Translations under genes and position numbers: made by a program
Shown: positions 33,289 to 43,453 of the stretch, in pieces
Layout: the number at the start of each line of letters is the position of its first letter
Numbering within the stretch: the first letter of the stretch is position 1
The notes under the pieces: generated by a model
The model's database searches: none
What the model saw: the letters and a program-made list of their open reading frames with translations, nothing else
Told to the model about the DNA's origin: nothing
Assembly (NCBI GenBank): GCA_029202485.1
Contig: CP119313.1
Location: 3,844,001 to 3,908,000 of the forward strand
Reading direction: 5' to 3'
DNA: 64,000 bases
DNA from: Candidatus Pedobacter colombiensis
Lineage (GTDB): Bacteria > Bacteroidota > Bacteroidia > Sphingobacteriales > Sphingobacteriaceae

Positions 33289-34361
33289 TGAACACTGCAT
33301 ATCCGCCAAAATTGAAGCAATTTATATTGCTGCTTATCCTTTCGGCGATGGTATATGCTTTTGGCTTCAAATACCAATGGGTAGAACATTTATATGCTCA
33401 AGGAACATACCCGGTTACATCGGTTATACAACGCTATATCAGCAGTTTTTTGCCTTTTGCATTGGGCGATTTCCTTTATCTCCTTCTGATTCTTTACGTC
33501 ATCAGAAGTCTGTATCTCTTTTATAAAAAACTAGCGCAAAATAGATTAAAGAAAATAGATTGGCGCAATATCACCTTGCAGGCACTTAATTTTTTAATGA
33601 TTCTTTATCTGGTCTTTAAAATATTATGGGGACTTAATTATTCACGGTTACCCATTGCCAGGCAACTGGATATTAGCGATGAAAAATACACCACTCCACA
33701 ACTAGTCTCCTTGGGCGAATATTTCATCAATCGGTTAAACAGCCTTCAACAAATTAAAAAAGAAAGTTATAACATTCAACAGCTACGGGAAAAAGCCAAA
33801 GAAGCATATAATGGTATGCAGCAAAAAAATGCTTTCTTCACTTACAAATCACAAGCGGTAAAACCGGTATTAAACAGTTGGATCATTACAAAGATAGGTA
33901 TTGAAGGCTATTACAGTCCCCTATCTGGCGAAGCGAATGTTAATATGTGCTTACCTGGCACCTCCCTACCATTTGTAACCTGTCACGAAATTGCCCATCA
34001 GCTGGGTGTTGCAAGAGAAGATGAAGCTAACCTTGTTGGCTACCTGGTAGCTAGTAATAGCAAGGAACCTTATTTTCGATATTCTGCAACTTATGAAATG
34101 CTGAAGAATATCCTATTTGAAATCAGGATTAAATCACCAGAGGACTATGAAAGGCTTTATACAACAATTAACCCTATAACTATAAATGACTTAAAAGCCG
34201 ACAGAAATTTCTGGCAAAAGTACAACAGCGATATGTTTGCATACATGGATGTAGCTTTCGACAGGTTTTTAAAGCTTAATAATCAACCCAAAGGGACCGA
34301 AAGCTATCAGGATATTGTATTATGGCTGTATAATATCCACAAAAAAGAACTCAATAACTAA
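33288..34361 (+). CDS. DUF3810 zinc-metalloprotease-like membrane protein, 357 aa
   Basis: Three N-terminal hydrophobic segments (FILLLILSAMVYAFGFKY, then FLPFALGDFLYLLLILYVI and ALNFLMILYLVFKILWGLNY) are followed by a soluble domain with a gluzincin-like metal motif HEIAHQLG and a downstream EDEANLVGYL. DUF3810 proteins look like membrane-anchored zinc peptidases. The substrate is unknown. The start codon overlaps the pyrC stop, so it is co-translated with pyrC. Confidence 0.87.
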   Translation: MNTAYPPKLKQFILLLILSAMVYAFGFKYQWVEHLYAQGTYPVTSVIQRYISSFLPFALGDFLYLLLILYVIRSLYLFYKKLAQNRLKKIDWRNITLQALNFLMILYLVFKILWGLNYSRLPIARQLDISDEKYTTPQLVSLGEYFINRLNSLQQIKKESYNIQQLREKAKEAYNGMQQKNAFFTYKSQAVKPVLNSWIITKIGIEGYYSPLSGEANVNMCLPGTSLPFVTCHEIAHQLGVAREDEANLVGYLVASNSKEPYFRYSATYEMLKNILFEIRIKSPEDYERLYTTINPITINDLKADRNFWQKYNSDMFAYMDVAFDRFLKLNNQPKGTESYQDIVLWLYNIHKKELNN

Positions 34362-34370
34362 TATAGCTGT

Positions 34371-35336
34371 CTAAAGGGATTTGATTTCTTTTATAGATAG
34401 ACCAGTGGCTTCAGCGATAATCTTAAGATCGACAGCTTTATTCTTGAGATTATGGGCTATGGCCTTCTTTTCCTCTAACGCTTTGGCTCGCTCTACCTGA
34501 CGACCTTTTTCAATTCCTTCTCTTAAACGTCTTTCCAATAATATCTCTTTGACTCCCATAGGTGTAGTCTCTCCAGTTAGTTTTTGAACTTCTTCTTCAA
34601 ATTTAATCATCATTTCGGGGTTTTCAAAATTCACGTAATAAGCAAGGAAAGCCATAATTTTTTCATGTTTTACTTTATTCAGCTTTCTTTTAATTAATTC
34701 ATGCGCCAAATCAATCTTGATGTACTTTAAACCTTCGTCACTAATTTTCTTGTTTTTTAATGCCATTAAAACTGTGAGCGCCACTATAGCAAAAGGGTTA
34801 GGGTCTGCCCTTAGTTTTGCTTCATCCTGATGTAAAAGTTTATAGGTATTGAACTCGTAGCTTAGCTTGGTACCCAAATACTCCTCTTTATATATTTGGG
34901 GATGATAACTTTTGATATCATCTATTAAAATAGCGAATGCTGTAACGGAGACATTATGTTTATCCTTGGCTCTATAAAAGTAGCGGAACATCCTCGAACT
35001 TAGCTCTTCGTGTCCTTTACTGCCCTGTATTTCTACATGTATCAATATAAAATTAGAACCTCCATCTTTTAAATGAACTTTTACCAACTTATCTACAAAT
35101 CGTACTCCAACGGCATTTTCTTCTGGTGGAAATAGTCTATTGAATTCTTTGTCAAGAAAAACGAATTTCTTTTTAAAATCAAATAGCTCATCTGCATCCA
35201 GGAAAAAAAACCGAAGAAAATCTTCAAAAACGTCAGCTAAAATCCCCTTCCAGAGTTCATCATCCCTCCTGGCGGGTTTTCGTTTGGCTTTTTGTTTTGG
35301 TTTTCGCTGTACAAACGCACTTGTTTCTTCGGACAT
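34371..35336 (-). CDS. Rpn/PD-(D/E)xK nuclease family putative transposase-like protein, 321 aa
   Basis: A Lys-rich N-terminus (KPKQKAKRKPARR) precedes a PD-(D/E)xK-like domain of the Rpn/YhgA group. The core strands are RFVDKLVKVHL and FILIHVEIQGSK, with Asp and the ExQ element. The C-terminus has a charged coiled coil and a short helix-turn-helix-like end (IAEATGLSIKEIKSL). Rpn proteins are DNA nucleases linked to recombination. No inverted repeats or transposase partners flank it. It is monocistronic. Confidence 0.8.
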   Translation of the reverse strand: MSEETSAFVQRKPKQKAKRKPARRDDELWKGILADVFEDFLRFFFLDADELFDFKKKFVFLDKEFNRLFPPEENAVGVRFVDKLVKVHLKDGGSNFILIHVEIQGSKGHEELSSRMFRYFYRAKDKHNVSVTAFAILIDDIKSYHPQIYKEEYLGTKLSYEFNTYKLLHQDEAKLRADPNPFAIVALTVLMALKNKKISDEGLKYIKIDLAHELIKRKLNKVKHEKIMAFLAYYVNFENPEMMIKFEEEVQKLTGETTPMGVKEILLERRLREGIEKGRQVERAKALEEKKAIAHNLKNKAVDLKIIAEATGLSIKEIKSL

Positions 35337-35589
35337 CTATTGCTGATTAAGGCCACGACCAAAAGTACCATGATCATCATATATAAACCCTATTCAAATG
35401 AAATTCAGCGCAATTAGCAGTTTCAGCTAATAATAACGAAATAAAACACGGTTCCTTTATCAAGGAATACCACAATCTAAAATATAATCCCGTTTACTTT
35501 TCAATGAGAGACATTATTAAAGCAGATTAGAAATTAGACAGAAGGGCAAAACATTACAACCTTAAAACAAAATAAACCCGAAACATTCC

Positions 35590-35597
35590 TAAATTTG
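35590..35597 (+). promoter_or_regulatory. -7 box of hscA
   Basis: TAAATTTG matches TAnnTTTG, ending 7 bp before the ATG at 35605. No clear TTG upstream element is seen at the usual distance. Confidence 0.4.
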
Positions 35598-35604
35598 CCA
35601 AACT

Positions 35605-37461
35605 ATGGCAAAGATATCCATTAACCTGGCAACAGGTTCACTACAAAAAGAAGAGATCATCGTTGGAATTGATTTAGGAACGACCAATAGCTTAGTCGCT
35701 TTCATCAATCCTGATAAAAACCCCCAGGTAATTAATGATACCGGAAAAGGCTTATTAGTGCCTTCGGTGGTTCATTTTAACAAACTGGGCGATACACTTG
35801 TAGGCAATGAAGCCAAAGAATTTTTGACAACAGATCCGGAGAACACCATATTTTCTGTAAAACGGTTATTGGGCCGTTCTTATAAAGATGTAGCCGGTCA
35901 TCAGGATACATTTTCATATAAAATCATAGATGACGAAAACGATTCTCTGGTAAAAATCAAGGCCGCAGATAAATTCTATACCCCGATTGAATTGTCGGCC
36001 GAGATTTTAAAAGAATTAAAAGCGCGAGCCGAGCATGCTTTAAAAACACCTGTAAATCGTGCTGTGATTACTGTTCCTGCATATTTTAACGATAGTCAGC
36101 GTCAAGCTACCCGTGATGCGGGTCGCCTGGCCGGATTAGATGTTTTAAGGATCGTTAACGAACCTACTGCTGCTAGTCTGGCTTATGGCTTAGGCCTCGA
36201 TCCTACCCAGCAAAAAACCATAGCGGTATACGATTTAGGTGGTGGAACATTTGACGTATCCATTTTATCCATTCAAAACGGCATATTCGAAGTCCTGTCA
36301 ACCAATGGAAATACCTTTTTAGGTGGCGATGATTTTGACCGCGCCATTGTACATTACTGGATAGAAAAAAACAACATAAATACCGCTCAACTGGCCGAAA
36401 ATCCAGCTTTAATGCAAACATTAAGATTAAAAGCAGAAGCTGCGAAAAAAGCATTGACTACCCAAAACCTATTTAACGAAAAAATGGGCGATATCTGGTG
36501 TACGATTGACAAACAAACATTTGAGCAATTGATTGCTGCTAAGGTTAATGAAACCATCAACTCCTGCAAACAGGCATTGAGTGATGCAAAATTAACTATA
36601 GCGGAAATTGACGAGGTGGTATTGGTTGGCGGATCTACGCGTACCCCTTATGTTAAAAAACAGGTAGCAGATTTCTTTGGCCGTCAACCTCATGACCAGA
36701 TCAATCCGGATGAGGTGGTAGCGCTTGGTGCAGCAATACAAGCTGATATCCTTGCAGGAAATCGTTCCGACATCTTATTATTAGATGTAACTCCCCTTTC
36801 GCTGGGTATCGAAACCATGGGTGGATTAATGGATGTGATCATTCCCAGAAATGCCAAGGTACCAACCAAAGCAGGTCGTCAATATACTACCTCATTAGAT
36901 GGGCAGGTAAACATGAAAATCTCTGTTTTTCAGGGAGAGCGCGACCTGGTGAAGGAAAACAGGAAACTGGCAGAGTTTGACCTGAAAGGAATCCCTGCTA
37001 TGCCTGCAGGATTACCAAAGGTCGACATCAACTTTATCCTCAATGCTGATGGTATACTTACCGTTCAGGCCATCGAACTACGCTCAGGCGTAAAGCAAGA
37101 AATAGACATCAAACCAAGTTACGGTTTAACCGATGATACAGTTGAGAAAATGCTAGTCGACAGCATTACCCATGCCAAAAGTGATGTTGAACAGCGAATG
37201 CTGATTGAAGCCCGTAGTGAGGGGGAGCAACTCGTATATACTGCCGAACGCTTTATTGAAAAGCACGCGGTATACCTTACTGAAACCGAGATTACAAATA
37301 CAAAAACATATATAGAAGCCTTAAAAACTGCCTTAACTAAAGCAGAGAAAGACGAGATCCTTAAAAAGGCTGATGAATTAAATGAGTTTACCCGGCCATT
37401 TGCAGAAAGAGTAATGGATGTAGCCGTTTCTTCGGCTATGAAGGGAAAAAGTATCGAATAA
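35605..37461 (+). CDS. hscA: Hsp70-family chaperone HscA, 618 aa
   Basis: An Hsp70 with an ATPase domain (IVGIDLGTTNSLVAFIN, PAYFNDSQRQATRDAG, YDLGGGTFDVSIL, VVLVGGSTRTPYV) and a short substrate-binding part. The N-terminal extension (MAKISINLATGSLQKEE), the size near 620 and the LIPSVVHF-like LVPSVVHF favour the Fe-S assembly chaperone HscA over DnaK (about 635, acidic lid). HscA with HscB transfers clusters from IscU. No hscB is adjacent; iscX and fdx are 23 kb away. Confidence 0.87.
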   Translation: MAKISINLATGSLQKEEIIVGIDLGTTNSLVAFINPDKNPQVINDTGKGLLVPSVVHFNKLGDTLVGNEAKEFLTTDPENTIFSVKRLLGRSYKDVAGHQDTFSYKIIDDENDSLVKIKAADKFYTPIELSAEILKELKARAEHALKTPVNRAVITVPAYFNDSQRQATRDAGRLAGLDVLRIVNEPTAASLAYGLGLDPTQQKTIAVYDLGGGTFDVSILSIQNGIFEVLSTNGNTFLGGDDFDRAIVHYWIEKNNINTAQLAENPALMQTLRLKAEAAKKALTTQNLFNEKMGDIWCTIDKQTFEQLIAAKVNETINSCKQALSDAKLTIAEIDEVVLVGGSTRTPYVKKQVADFFGRQPHDQINPDEVVALGAAIQADILAGNRSDILLLDVTPLSLGIETMGGLMDVIIPRNAKVPTKAGRQYTTSLDGQVNMKISVFQGERDLVKENRKLAEFDLKGIPAMPAGLPKVDINFILNADGILTVQAIELRSGVKQEIDIKPSYGLTDDTVEKMLVDSITHAKSDVEQRMLIEARSEGEQLVYTAERFIEKHAVYLTETEITNTKTYIEALKTALTKAEKDEILKKADELNEFTRPFAERVMDVAVSSAMKGKSIE

Positions 37462-37500
37462 ATAACCAGGCAATAGCCTTGTTGATATAGGTTTACAGTA

Positions 37501-38370
37501 ATGAAACATGCATTTATTACTGTAAGCCTTTTTTTTGTTTTTATCCTATGCAGCTCATGGGGCTTCTATGCCCATATGCAAATCAATAAATTGGCTGTTT
37601 TTACCCTTCCTGCCGACATTAATCCATTTTACAAGCAGCATATCAAATACATTACAGATCATGCTGTAGATCCGGATAAACGGAGGTATGCAGACACAGC
37701 GGAAGCTCCAAGACATTATCTGGATGTAGAATTGTATGAGGATCATATTGACAGCATTCCATACAAATGGGAGGATGCCGTAAAAAAATACGGATTGGTT
37801 AAATTAAATCAAAACGGCATACTCCCCTGGCAAATCCAAAAAACCTACGGCCAATTGGTAAATGCCTTTAAAGACAAAGATTCGCACAAGATACAGATCT
37901 ATTCGGCTTATATCGGACATTATATTGCTGATGCCCATGTACCGCTTCATACTACACAAAACCACAATGGCCAGCTGACAAATCAACCAGGCATCCACGC
38001 TTTTTGGGAAAGCAGATTACCAGAATTATTTGCTAAACGTTACAATTATGTGGTAGGTACTGCGCAATACATTGAAAGCCCCTTAAGAACAGCCTGGAAA
38101 ATTGTAAAAAATACACATACCATGGTAGATACCGTACTAAGTTTCGAAGCAAAACTTAGTGCCCGTTTTCCGGCTTATAAAAAATACAGTTATTCGAAAA
38201 GGAAAGACCAGGTTACTAAACAATATTCCTTTGCCTATTCAAAAGCCTATCATGATGGAATGGAAAACATGGTCGAGCGCCAAATGCGTTCGTCAATATT
38301 ATATATAGGTTCTTATTGGTACTCGGCATGGATTGATGCCGGGCAACCAATTATAGATTTGGAAGATTAA
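37501..38370 (+). CDS. S1/P1 nuclease / zinc-dependent phospholipase C-like protein, 289 aa
   Basis: A signal peptide (about residues 1-22) is followed by a helical domain with the zinc ligands of the phospholipase C/P1 nuclease fold. The mature N-terminal Trp and His are in WGFYAHMQIN, then DHAVDPDKRRY, HYLDVELY, HYIADAHVPLHTT and GIHAFWES. It is secreted and probably hydrolyses phosphodiesters; lipid and nucleic acid substrates cannot be separated from sequence. It overlaps the convergent dedA gene by 4 bp. Confidence 0.83.
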   Translation: MKHAFITVSLFFVFILCSSWGFYAHMQINKLAVFTLPADINPFYKQHIKYITDHAVDPDKRRYADTAEAPRHYLDVELYEDHIDSIPYKWEDAVKKYGLVKLNQNGILPWQIQKTYGQLVNAFKDKDSHKIQIYSAYIGHYIADAHVPLHTTQNHNGQLTNQPGIHAFWESRLPELFAKRYNYVVGTAQYIESPLRTAWKIVKNTHTMVDTVLSFEAKLSARFPAYKKYSYSKRKDQVTKQYSFAYSKAYHDGMENMVERQMRSSILYIGSYWYSAWIDAGQPIIDLED

Positions 38371-39023
38371 GCTACCGGCTCTTTTTTCTTAAATTTTGAT
38401 TTAATGGCAGCAAATATAGCAGGGAAGAAAGTTACTACGGCAATAACAATAATTACTACGTCGAAGTTCTTTTTCACTACAGGAATTTGTCCCAGTAAAT
38501 ATCCGGCCATCAGTAAACTTGTAATCCAGGCCACTCCGCCAATGATATTGAAAAAGGTAAACCTACCGAAAGGCATTTTTGCAACACCGGCCACAAAAGG
38601 CGCAATTGTTCTAAAAATAGGTAAGAACCTACTGAATATAATTGCCTTACCGCCATGTTTTTCAAAAAATTCATGCGACTGGTTATAATAATCGAGTTTA
38701 AGAATCTTATTCTCCGGTTTAAATACCTTTACACCAAAGAAGCTTCCTAATTTATAATTTAAAGAATTCCCCAGAATTGCGGCTGCCATTAGCAAGACCA
38801 TCATTATCCAAATGCTTAAGCCTGTATTTTCACCTGCAATTAAGGCTCCCATTGCGAATAGCAGTGAATCTCCCGGTAAAAAAGGGGTAACAACAAAGCC
38901 GGTTTCAGCAAAAATGATAAGAAAAAGAATTGCGTACGTCCAGGTACTGTAGTCTCTGATGATCTCTTCCAGGTGCTTATCAATATGCAGCAGGAAGTCT
39001 ATTAAAAAAGTGAAAAATTCCAA
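38367..39023 (-). CDS. DedA family membrane protein, 218 aa
   Basis: The DedA/SNARE-associated pattern is clear: FAETGFVVTPFLPGDSLLFAMGAL near residue 40, then KHGGKAIIFSRFLPIFRTIAPFVAGVAKM near residue 115 with the conserved RFxPxxR element, and four to five membrane helices. DedA proteins are lipid scramblase or flippase-like transporters (undecaprenyl phosphate, phospholipids). The specific substrate is unknown. Confidence 0.93.
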   Translation of the reverse strand: MEFFTFLIDFLLHIDKHLEEIIRDYSTWTYAILFLIIFAETGFVVTPFLPGDSLLFAMGALIAGENTGLSIWIMMVLLMAAAILGNSLNYKLGSFFGVKVFKPENKILKLDYYNQSHEFFEKHGGKAIIFSRFLPIFRTIAPFVAGVAKMPFGRFTFFNIIGGVAWITSLLMAGYLLGQIPVVKKNFDVVIIVIAVVTFFPAIFAAIKSKFKKKEPVA

Positions 39024-39047
39024 ATCCTATAAATTAAGCCCAAAAAT

Positions 39048-39079
39048 AAAAATATCATGGCAATAACCATGATATTTTT
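39048..39079 (-). terminator. Terminator after the DUF4397 lipoprotein gene
   Basis: A perfect 13-bp stem (AAAAATATCATGG with CCATGATATTTTT) and a six-base loop, then a T-rich run on the minus strand. It insulates the dnaN/DUF4397 unit from dedA. Confidence 0.85.
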
Positions 39080-39128
39080 AAGAATAGAATTGTCATAATA
39101 ATTCTTCAGGAAGTGCCTTCCGGAAGAA

Positions 39129-39830
39129 TTAGTTATTTGCAACAATATGACCTGTAAGGTTTGTAGCAGAAGTGCCATCAATCCAAATGGTATAAATCTT
39201 ATTGGCAGCCAGAGCACCATCAAAAGCAGGTCCGGCAACACCGCCCGTACCTGTAAAATTAAATTTAGCTCCCGGATCTACTTCAAAAAAAGCAGACCCT
39301 TCGGTGAATGCAATAGCCGGTACAAGTGTACCCGAACCGCCCACAACCGCCACAGAAATGGAGTTACTGCTACTCGACATATTGTTGAAATTAATAAATC
39401 TCACCTTTGCCTTTCCAACTGTAGGAATGGTTACCGCATCGTTATACGGAATTGCAGCTAATTCACCTGACTGAGTTTTAAAATACCAAACGCTTACCTT
39501 GTTACCTATCGAAAGTTGGATTGATCCCCCGGCATTCATTTTAGTCGTATTCCCGCTATCATAAAAACCAAGCGTACTTACTCCTGAGGTAATTTTAACA
39601 TAGGCAGAAGCATCACCATATGCTAAGCCAGTCACTTTTACGGCACCGTTTACCAGAAAATCCTGATTTGGACCACCAAAAACTGTATTTACAGCTTTAA
39701 TATCTAACTCCCCAACTGGTTCAGGTTCATATTCAGTTTTTTTACCACATGAAGCTAACAGCATAATGCTCGAGCAAGCAATCATAAAGGCCATCCTGGT
39801 CTTTGATGACAATAAAAAAAGTCTTTTCAT
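39129..39830 (-). CDS. DUF4397-type lipoprotein, 233 aa
   Basis: A lipoprotein signal with lipobox LLASC at residues 24-28 (ACSSIMLLASCGKK). The mature part is beta-rich with the DUF4397-like elements VRFINFNNMSSSSNSISVAV and KIYTIWIDG near the end. Proteins of this family are surface or periplasmic with unknown function. It follows dnaN by 3 bp, an odd pairing that suggests co-transcription by proximity rather than a shared role. Confidence 0.78.
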   Translation of the reverse strand: MKRLFLLSSKTRMAFMIACSSIMLLASCGKKTEYEPEPVGELDIKAVNTVFGGPNQDFLVNGAVKVTGLAYGDASAYVKITSGVSTLGFYDSGNTTKMNAGGSIQLSIGNKVSVWYFKTQSGELAAIPYNDAVTIPTVGKAKVRFINFNNMSSSSNSISVAVVGGSGTLVPAIAFTEGSAFFEVDPGAKFNFTGTGGVAGPAFDGALAANKIYTIWIDGTSATNLTGHIVANN

Positions 39831-39833
39831 ATG

Positions 39834-40958
39834 TTAATTGTAATTATTTAGCATAACCGGCATCACCAACATCAATACATCTTCGTTCTCATCGTTAGTT
39901 TGAGGGATCAATAAACCCGCTCTGTTCGGAGTAGAAAGTTCTAATGTTACTTCTTCGCCACTTAAATTATTCAACATCTCAATTAAGAAACGAGCATTAA
40001 AACCAATTTCCAGATCTTCACCTTCATACTGGCAGCTTAAGCGCTCATGTGCTTCATTTGCAAAATCAAGATCCTCGGAAGAGATATTTAACTCACTACC
40101 ATTGATTTTTAATCTTACCTGGTGCGTGGTTTTATTTGCGAAAATAACCACCCTGCGCAAAGTATTTAAAAACAAAGCTCTGTCTATAACCAATTTATTA
40201 GGATTATTAGCAGGAATTACCGCTTCATAATCAGGATAACGCTCATCGATTAAACGACAAACCAGGTTAATATTTTCAAATTTAAAAAAGGCACTCGTTG
40301 CATTGTAATCAACCGATACATTGATATCTGTAGATGGCAACGCTGCTTTTAATAAAGTCAATGCCTTTTTAGGTAAGATAAATGAAGAGCTCTTATCTGC
40401 TTTGCTATCCATACGCCTGTATCTTACCAATTTGTGAGCATCGGTAGCTACAAAAGTAATGTGTTGATCAGAAAGCTGACAAAAAACACCCGTCATAGCC
40501 GGACGAAGTTCGTCGTTACTTACTGCAAAAATAGTTTTCGTAATCGCTTCAGTTAAAACAGAAGCCGGTAAATTTACCGAAGAAGCATTTTCAACAACCG
40601 GTATTTTCGGGAAATCGTCACCGTTTTCACCACTTAATTTATACTTACCATCACCTGCACTAATCTCAATTGAGAAAGTACTATCATCAATATTAAAAGA
40701 GATCGGTTGATCAGGTAGTGTTTTTAAAGTGTCTAATAATATTCTTGCCGGCACAGCAACCTTCCCACCCTCTTTAGATTCTACAGGTAAAGAAGTCGTC
40801 ATGCTGGTTTGCAAATCCGTAGCAGATATTGTTAAATTTCCGTCCTTAATCTCAAACAGGAAATTTTCCAATATAGGCAACACAGTGCTGCTGCTTGATG
40901 CACCGTTAACTGTTTGCAAATGTTTTAAAAGCGTTGATGTGGATACAATAAATCTCAT
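39834..40958 (-). CDS. dnaN: DNA polymerase III beta subunit (sliding clamp), 374 aa
   Basis: A full-length beta clamp. It starts MRFIVSTSTLLKHLQTVNGA, has the three repeated clamp domains and ends with the conserved VMLVMPVMLNNYN (P-M-x-L type). It encircles DNA and tethers the polymerase. dnaA, recF and gyrB are not nearby, so it is not in the classical origin operon. Confidence 0.96.
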   Translation of the reverse strand: MRFIVSTSTLLKHLQTVNGASSSSTVLPILENFLFEIKDGNLTISATDLQTSMTTSLPVESKEGGKVAVPARILLDTLKTLPDQPISFNIDDSTFSIEISAGDGKYKLSGENGDDFPKIPVVENASSVNLPASVLTEAITKTIFAVSNDELRPAMTGVFCQLSDQHITFVATDAHKLVRYRRMDSKADKSSSFILPKKALTLLKAALPSTDINVSVDYNATSAFFKFENINLVCRLIDERYPDYEAVIPANNPNKLVIDRALFLNTLRRVVIFANKTTHQVRLKINGSELNISSEDLDFANEAHERLSCQYEGEDLEIGFNARFLIEMLNNLSGEEVTLELSTPNRAGLLIPQTNDENEDVLMLVMPVMLNNYN

Positions 40959-40993
40959 AGTTATGATCTAGTCAGTTCTCAAAAATATAAAAA

Positions 40994-42667
40994 TTACCTC
41001 GCATACTTGTGTTTACGGTAATAATGTTGAAAAATTGCAAATGATATTAACAATAATAAAGGCGCAAGCACATTTATCAGCTGCCATTGCAACTTTTCAG
41101 TACGCAACTTTGCCTTATCTAATAACCTTATTTTAACTTCCTTATTGCGCAAGACGATTAAATTATCATCATTTGCTAAATAATCGGCAATGTTTAACAA
41201 TAAGGCCTTATTCCCAAAATTTCTTTGTGTATAGCGGTCAAATCCCAATGGGAAGACCGATCCATCCTTACTGCTTACCTGATTTTTAAAAATATCCCCG
41301 TCGCCTATGACAATCATTTTAGTCGGTTTACTCAATGCTGGCACAGTATACTGTTCTTCAATTCTAGCAGGAACAGATCTATTCAAAAACACGGAAGAGA
41401 AGGTACCTTCCAGTAATACCCCTACCGACTGCGGCACACTGGCATAATCCCTCGGATCAGGCTGCTCGGCCACCATCTGTAAAGAAAGCATCTTAGGTGT
41501 ATTAAAAACCTTGTTAAACGCCGAACTGTGCAAAATAACCTTCTTGCTTACGCCCTTTACACCTATCGTATCTACGGTATTTACAAATTCACCTTTAATG
41601 TTATCAATGTTTTTCACAAGATAACTAGCGGTATCAGGCATCAACAGTGGATAAAACACCCAGGGAGCCATCTGGATCTGTCCCTGCGGACCACCCATTG
41701 TTAAAGGTATCTCGGCACAGTTGGCATCGGCAAGCAGATTGTAATTTACCCGTGCACCATACATGAACAACATATCGTCTAAATTTAGCTTTTTGTTAAA
41801 AGCCAATTCTTCCGGCCTCCCCTTTAAGCTATCTAAATCTGCACTTACCTGATCAATACACCAAAGCACCCGCCCCCCATTCATTACAAAATAATTAATT
41901 TTGAATTTCTCTGCCTCGGTATACTCTTTTTGTGGCTTGGCAACTACCAATAATTTCAATTTATCCAATCCACTTTTATCAATTAGATTCAGGTCTACTC
42001 GCCCTACCTCATAACTTTCGGAAAGACTTTTAATCGCATCACTTAAAAAGTGATCAGACAACTCTCCATTTCCTTCAGTAAAGCCAATACGTGGATGTTG
42101 CCCGGTCAGCACTTTTTGTATCCCTGAAGTAAACACATATTCAAGGTTTTGGATCGAGTTGTTGATATTCTCTTCGTAATTACCAGTTACATCCAGATTT
42201 TGCAAGAGCTTTACAGGATATCTTTTACCATCAGCTACAATCATAGCCATCGGAAAAATGGTCTTTTGTGCAAAGCCATTATCATTTTTAATGTTCAATG
42301 TAGTAGCTTCAATGCCGGCATGGTACAAGTTGTTAATCGCGGTATCCTGTTCGGCAGCGGATAAACCGGCAATAGGATCAGCAAATATCACTTTAATATC
42401 TGTCCCTGCATAAGCCTTATAGTCGGTCAGCAAATCATTCGTAGCATTTTTAAGTCTTTTAAATGCCGCAGGCAAATCTCCATCTAAAAAAACGGTAATG
42501 CTTATAGGATGCTTTGCAGCTTTTAAAATCTCTTTAGACTTATCATTAAGCGTAAAACGCCGCTCTTTTGTAAAATCTATTCTTGTATAAAAATATTGAG
42601 CAGCAATATTTATCAATACAATTGCCAATACAAAAATAGCCGCCTTAAAATATTTGTTCTTTACCAT
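40994..42667 (-). CDS. gldG: Gliding ABC transporter auxiliary protein GldG, 557 aa
   Basis: One N-terminal and one C-terminal membrane helix (AAIFVLAIVLINIAAQYFY; LINVLAPLLLLISFAIFQHYY) flank a large periplasmic ABC-type uncharacterised domain. The start TRIDFTKERRFTLNDKSKEIL is characteristic of GldG. It overlaps the gldF end by 7 bp. GldF, GldG and GldA form a transporter required for gliding in Flavobacterium. The motility state of this organism is not shown. Confidence 0.93.
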   Translation of the reverse strand: MVKNKYFKAAIFVLAIVLINIAAQYFYTRIDFTKERRFTLNDKSKEILKAAKHPISITVFLDGDLPAAFKRLKNATNDLLTDYKAYAGTDIKVIFADPIAGLSAAEQDTAINNLYHAGIEATTLNIKNDNGFAQKTIFPMAMIVADGKRYPVKLLQNLDVTGNYEENINNSIQNLEYVFTSGIQKVLTGQHPRIGFTEGNGELSDHFLSDAIKSLSESYEVGRVDLNLIDKSGLDKLKLLVVAKPQKEYTEAEKFKINYFVMNGGRVLWCIDQVSADLDSLKGRPEELAFNKKLNLDDMLFMYGARVNYNLLADANCAEIPLTMGGPQGQIQMAPWVFYPLLMPDTASYLVKNIDNIKGEFVNTVDTIGVKGVSKKVILHSSAFNKVFNTPKMLSLQMVAEQPDPRDYASVPQSVGVLLEGTFSSVFLNRSVPARIEEQYTVPALSKPTKMIVIGDGDIFKNQVSSKDGSVFPLGFDRYTQRNFGNKALLLNIADYLANDDNLIVLRNKEVKIRLLDKAKLRTEKLQWQLINVLAPLLLLISFAIFQHYYRKHKYAR

Positions 42668-43389
42668 TTTCTACCCCCGATCACAAACTTGGTGAACCCT
42701 AAAAACAGCATGACAAAACTGATAAAATAAACGAGGTCTCTCGTATCCAGCACCCCGCGACTTATAGACTGGTAATGCTCATTTACACTTAAACCAATCA
42801 ACAATGATTCAAAATATTGTAAAGCAAATATCCGGCTCATGGCATCAAAACCATTATAAACAATAAAGCAAATGAACACGGCAACAGCAAAAGCAATAAC
42901 CTGATTTTTTGTAATTGAAGATGCAAAAATACCCACAGCTGTAAATGCCGAGCCCAATAACAACAAACCTATGTAAGAACCAATTACAGCGCCTGTGTCT
43001 ATATTCCCCTTGGGCAAGCCCAATTGTGATATGGAATAATAGTAGATCAATGTAGGAATTAGCGCAAAAAGCACCAGCACTAAACAGGCTAAATATTTGG
43101 CCAATATAATTTGCCAATCGGTAAGTGGCCTTGTGGCCAATAAAATATAAGTCCCTTCTCTTCGCTCCTCAGCAAAAGAGCGCATGGTAATCGCGGGAAT
43201 TAAAAACATAAATAAAAAGGGTGCTAAACTAAAAAAACCAGTTAGTTCGGCATAACCATAATCCAGTATAGAGGTATCAGGAAAAAACCAAAGCAATAAG
43301 CCCGAAGCCAATAGAAAAACGCCGATGGTGATATAAGCCATCAGTGAATTTAACAAACTAAATAATTCCCGTTTAAAAACTGCGTACAT
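42661..43389 (-). CDS. gldF: Gliding ABC transporter permease GldF, 242 aa
   Basis: An ABC-2 permease with six hydrophobic helices. The start FKRELFSLLNSLMAYITIGVFLL and the loop TMRSFAEERREGTYILLATRPLTDWQIIL are typical of GldF-like permeases. It is the first gene of a gldF-gldG unit with overlapping ends. The ATPase partner GldA is probably the gene at 60576-61280. Confidence 0.93.
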   Translation of the reverse strand: MYAVFKRELFSLLNSLMAYITIGVFLLASGLLLWFFPDTSILDYGYAELTGFFSLAPFLFMFLIPAITMRSFAEERREGTYILLATRPLTDWQIILAKYLACLVLVLFALIPTLIYYYSISQLGLPKGNIDTGAVIGSYIGLLLLGSAFTAVGIFASSITKNQVIAFAVAVFICFIVYNGFDAMSRIFALQYFESLLIGLSVNEHYQSISRGVLDTRDLVYFISFVMLFLGFTKFVIGGRKW

Positions 43390-43453
43390 GCATTCAGATT
43401 AATGACGCCGAAGTTAGAAAATTAGGAGGAATTTTTGTCAACCAGGATGTCAC

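Noticed and set aside
39002..39241. Minus-strand frame of 79 codons spanning the terminator before dedA
   Set aside because: It runs through the terminator hairpin and overlaps the DUF4397 gene in another frame with no motif.
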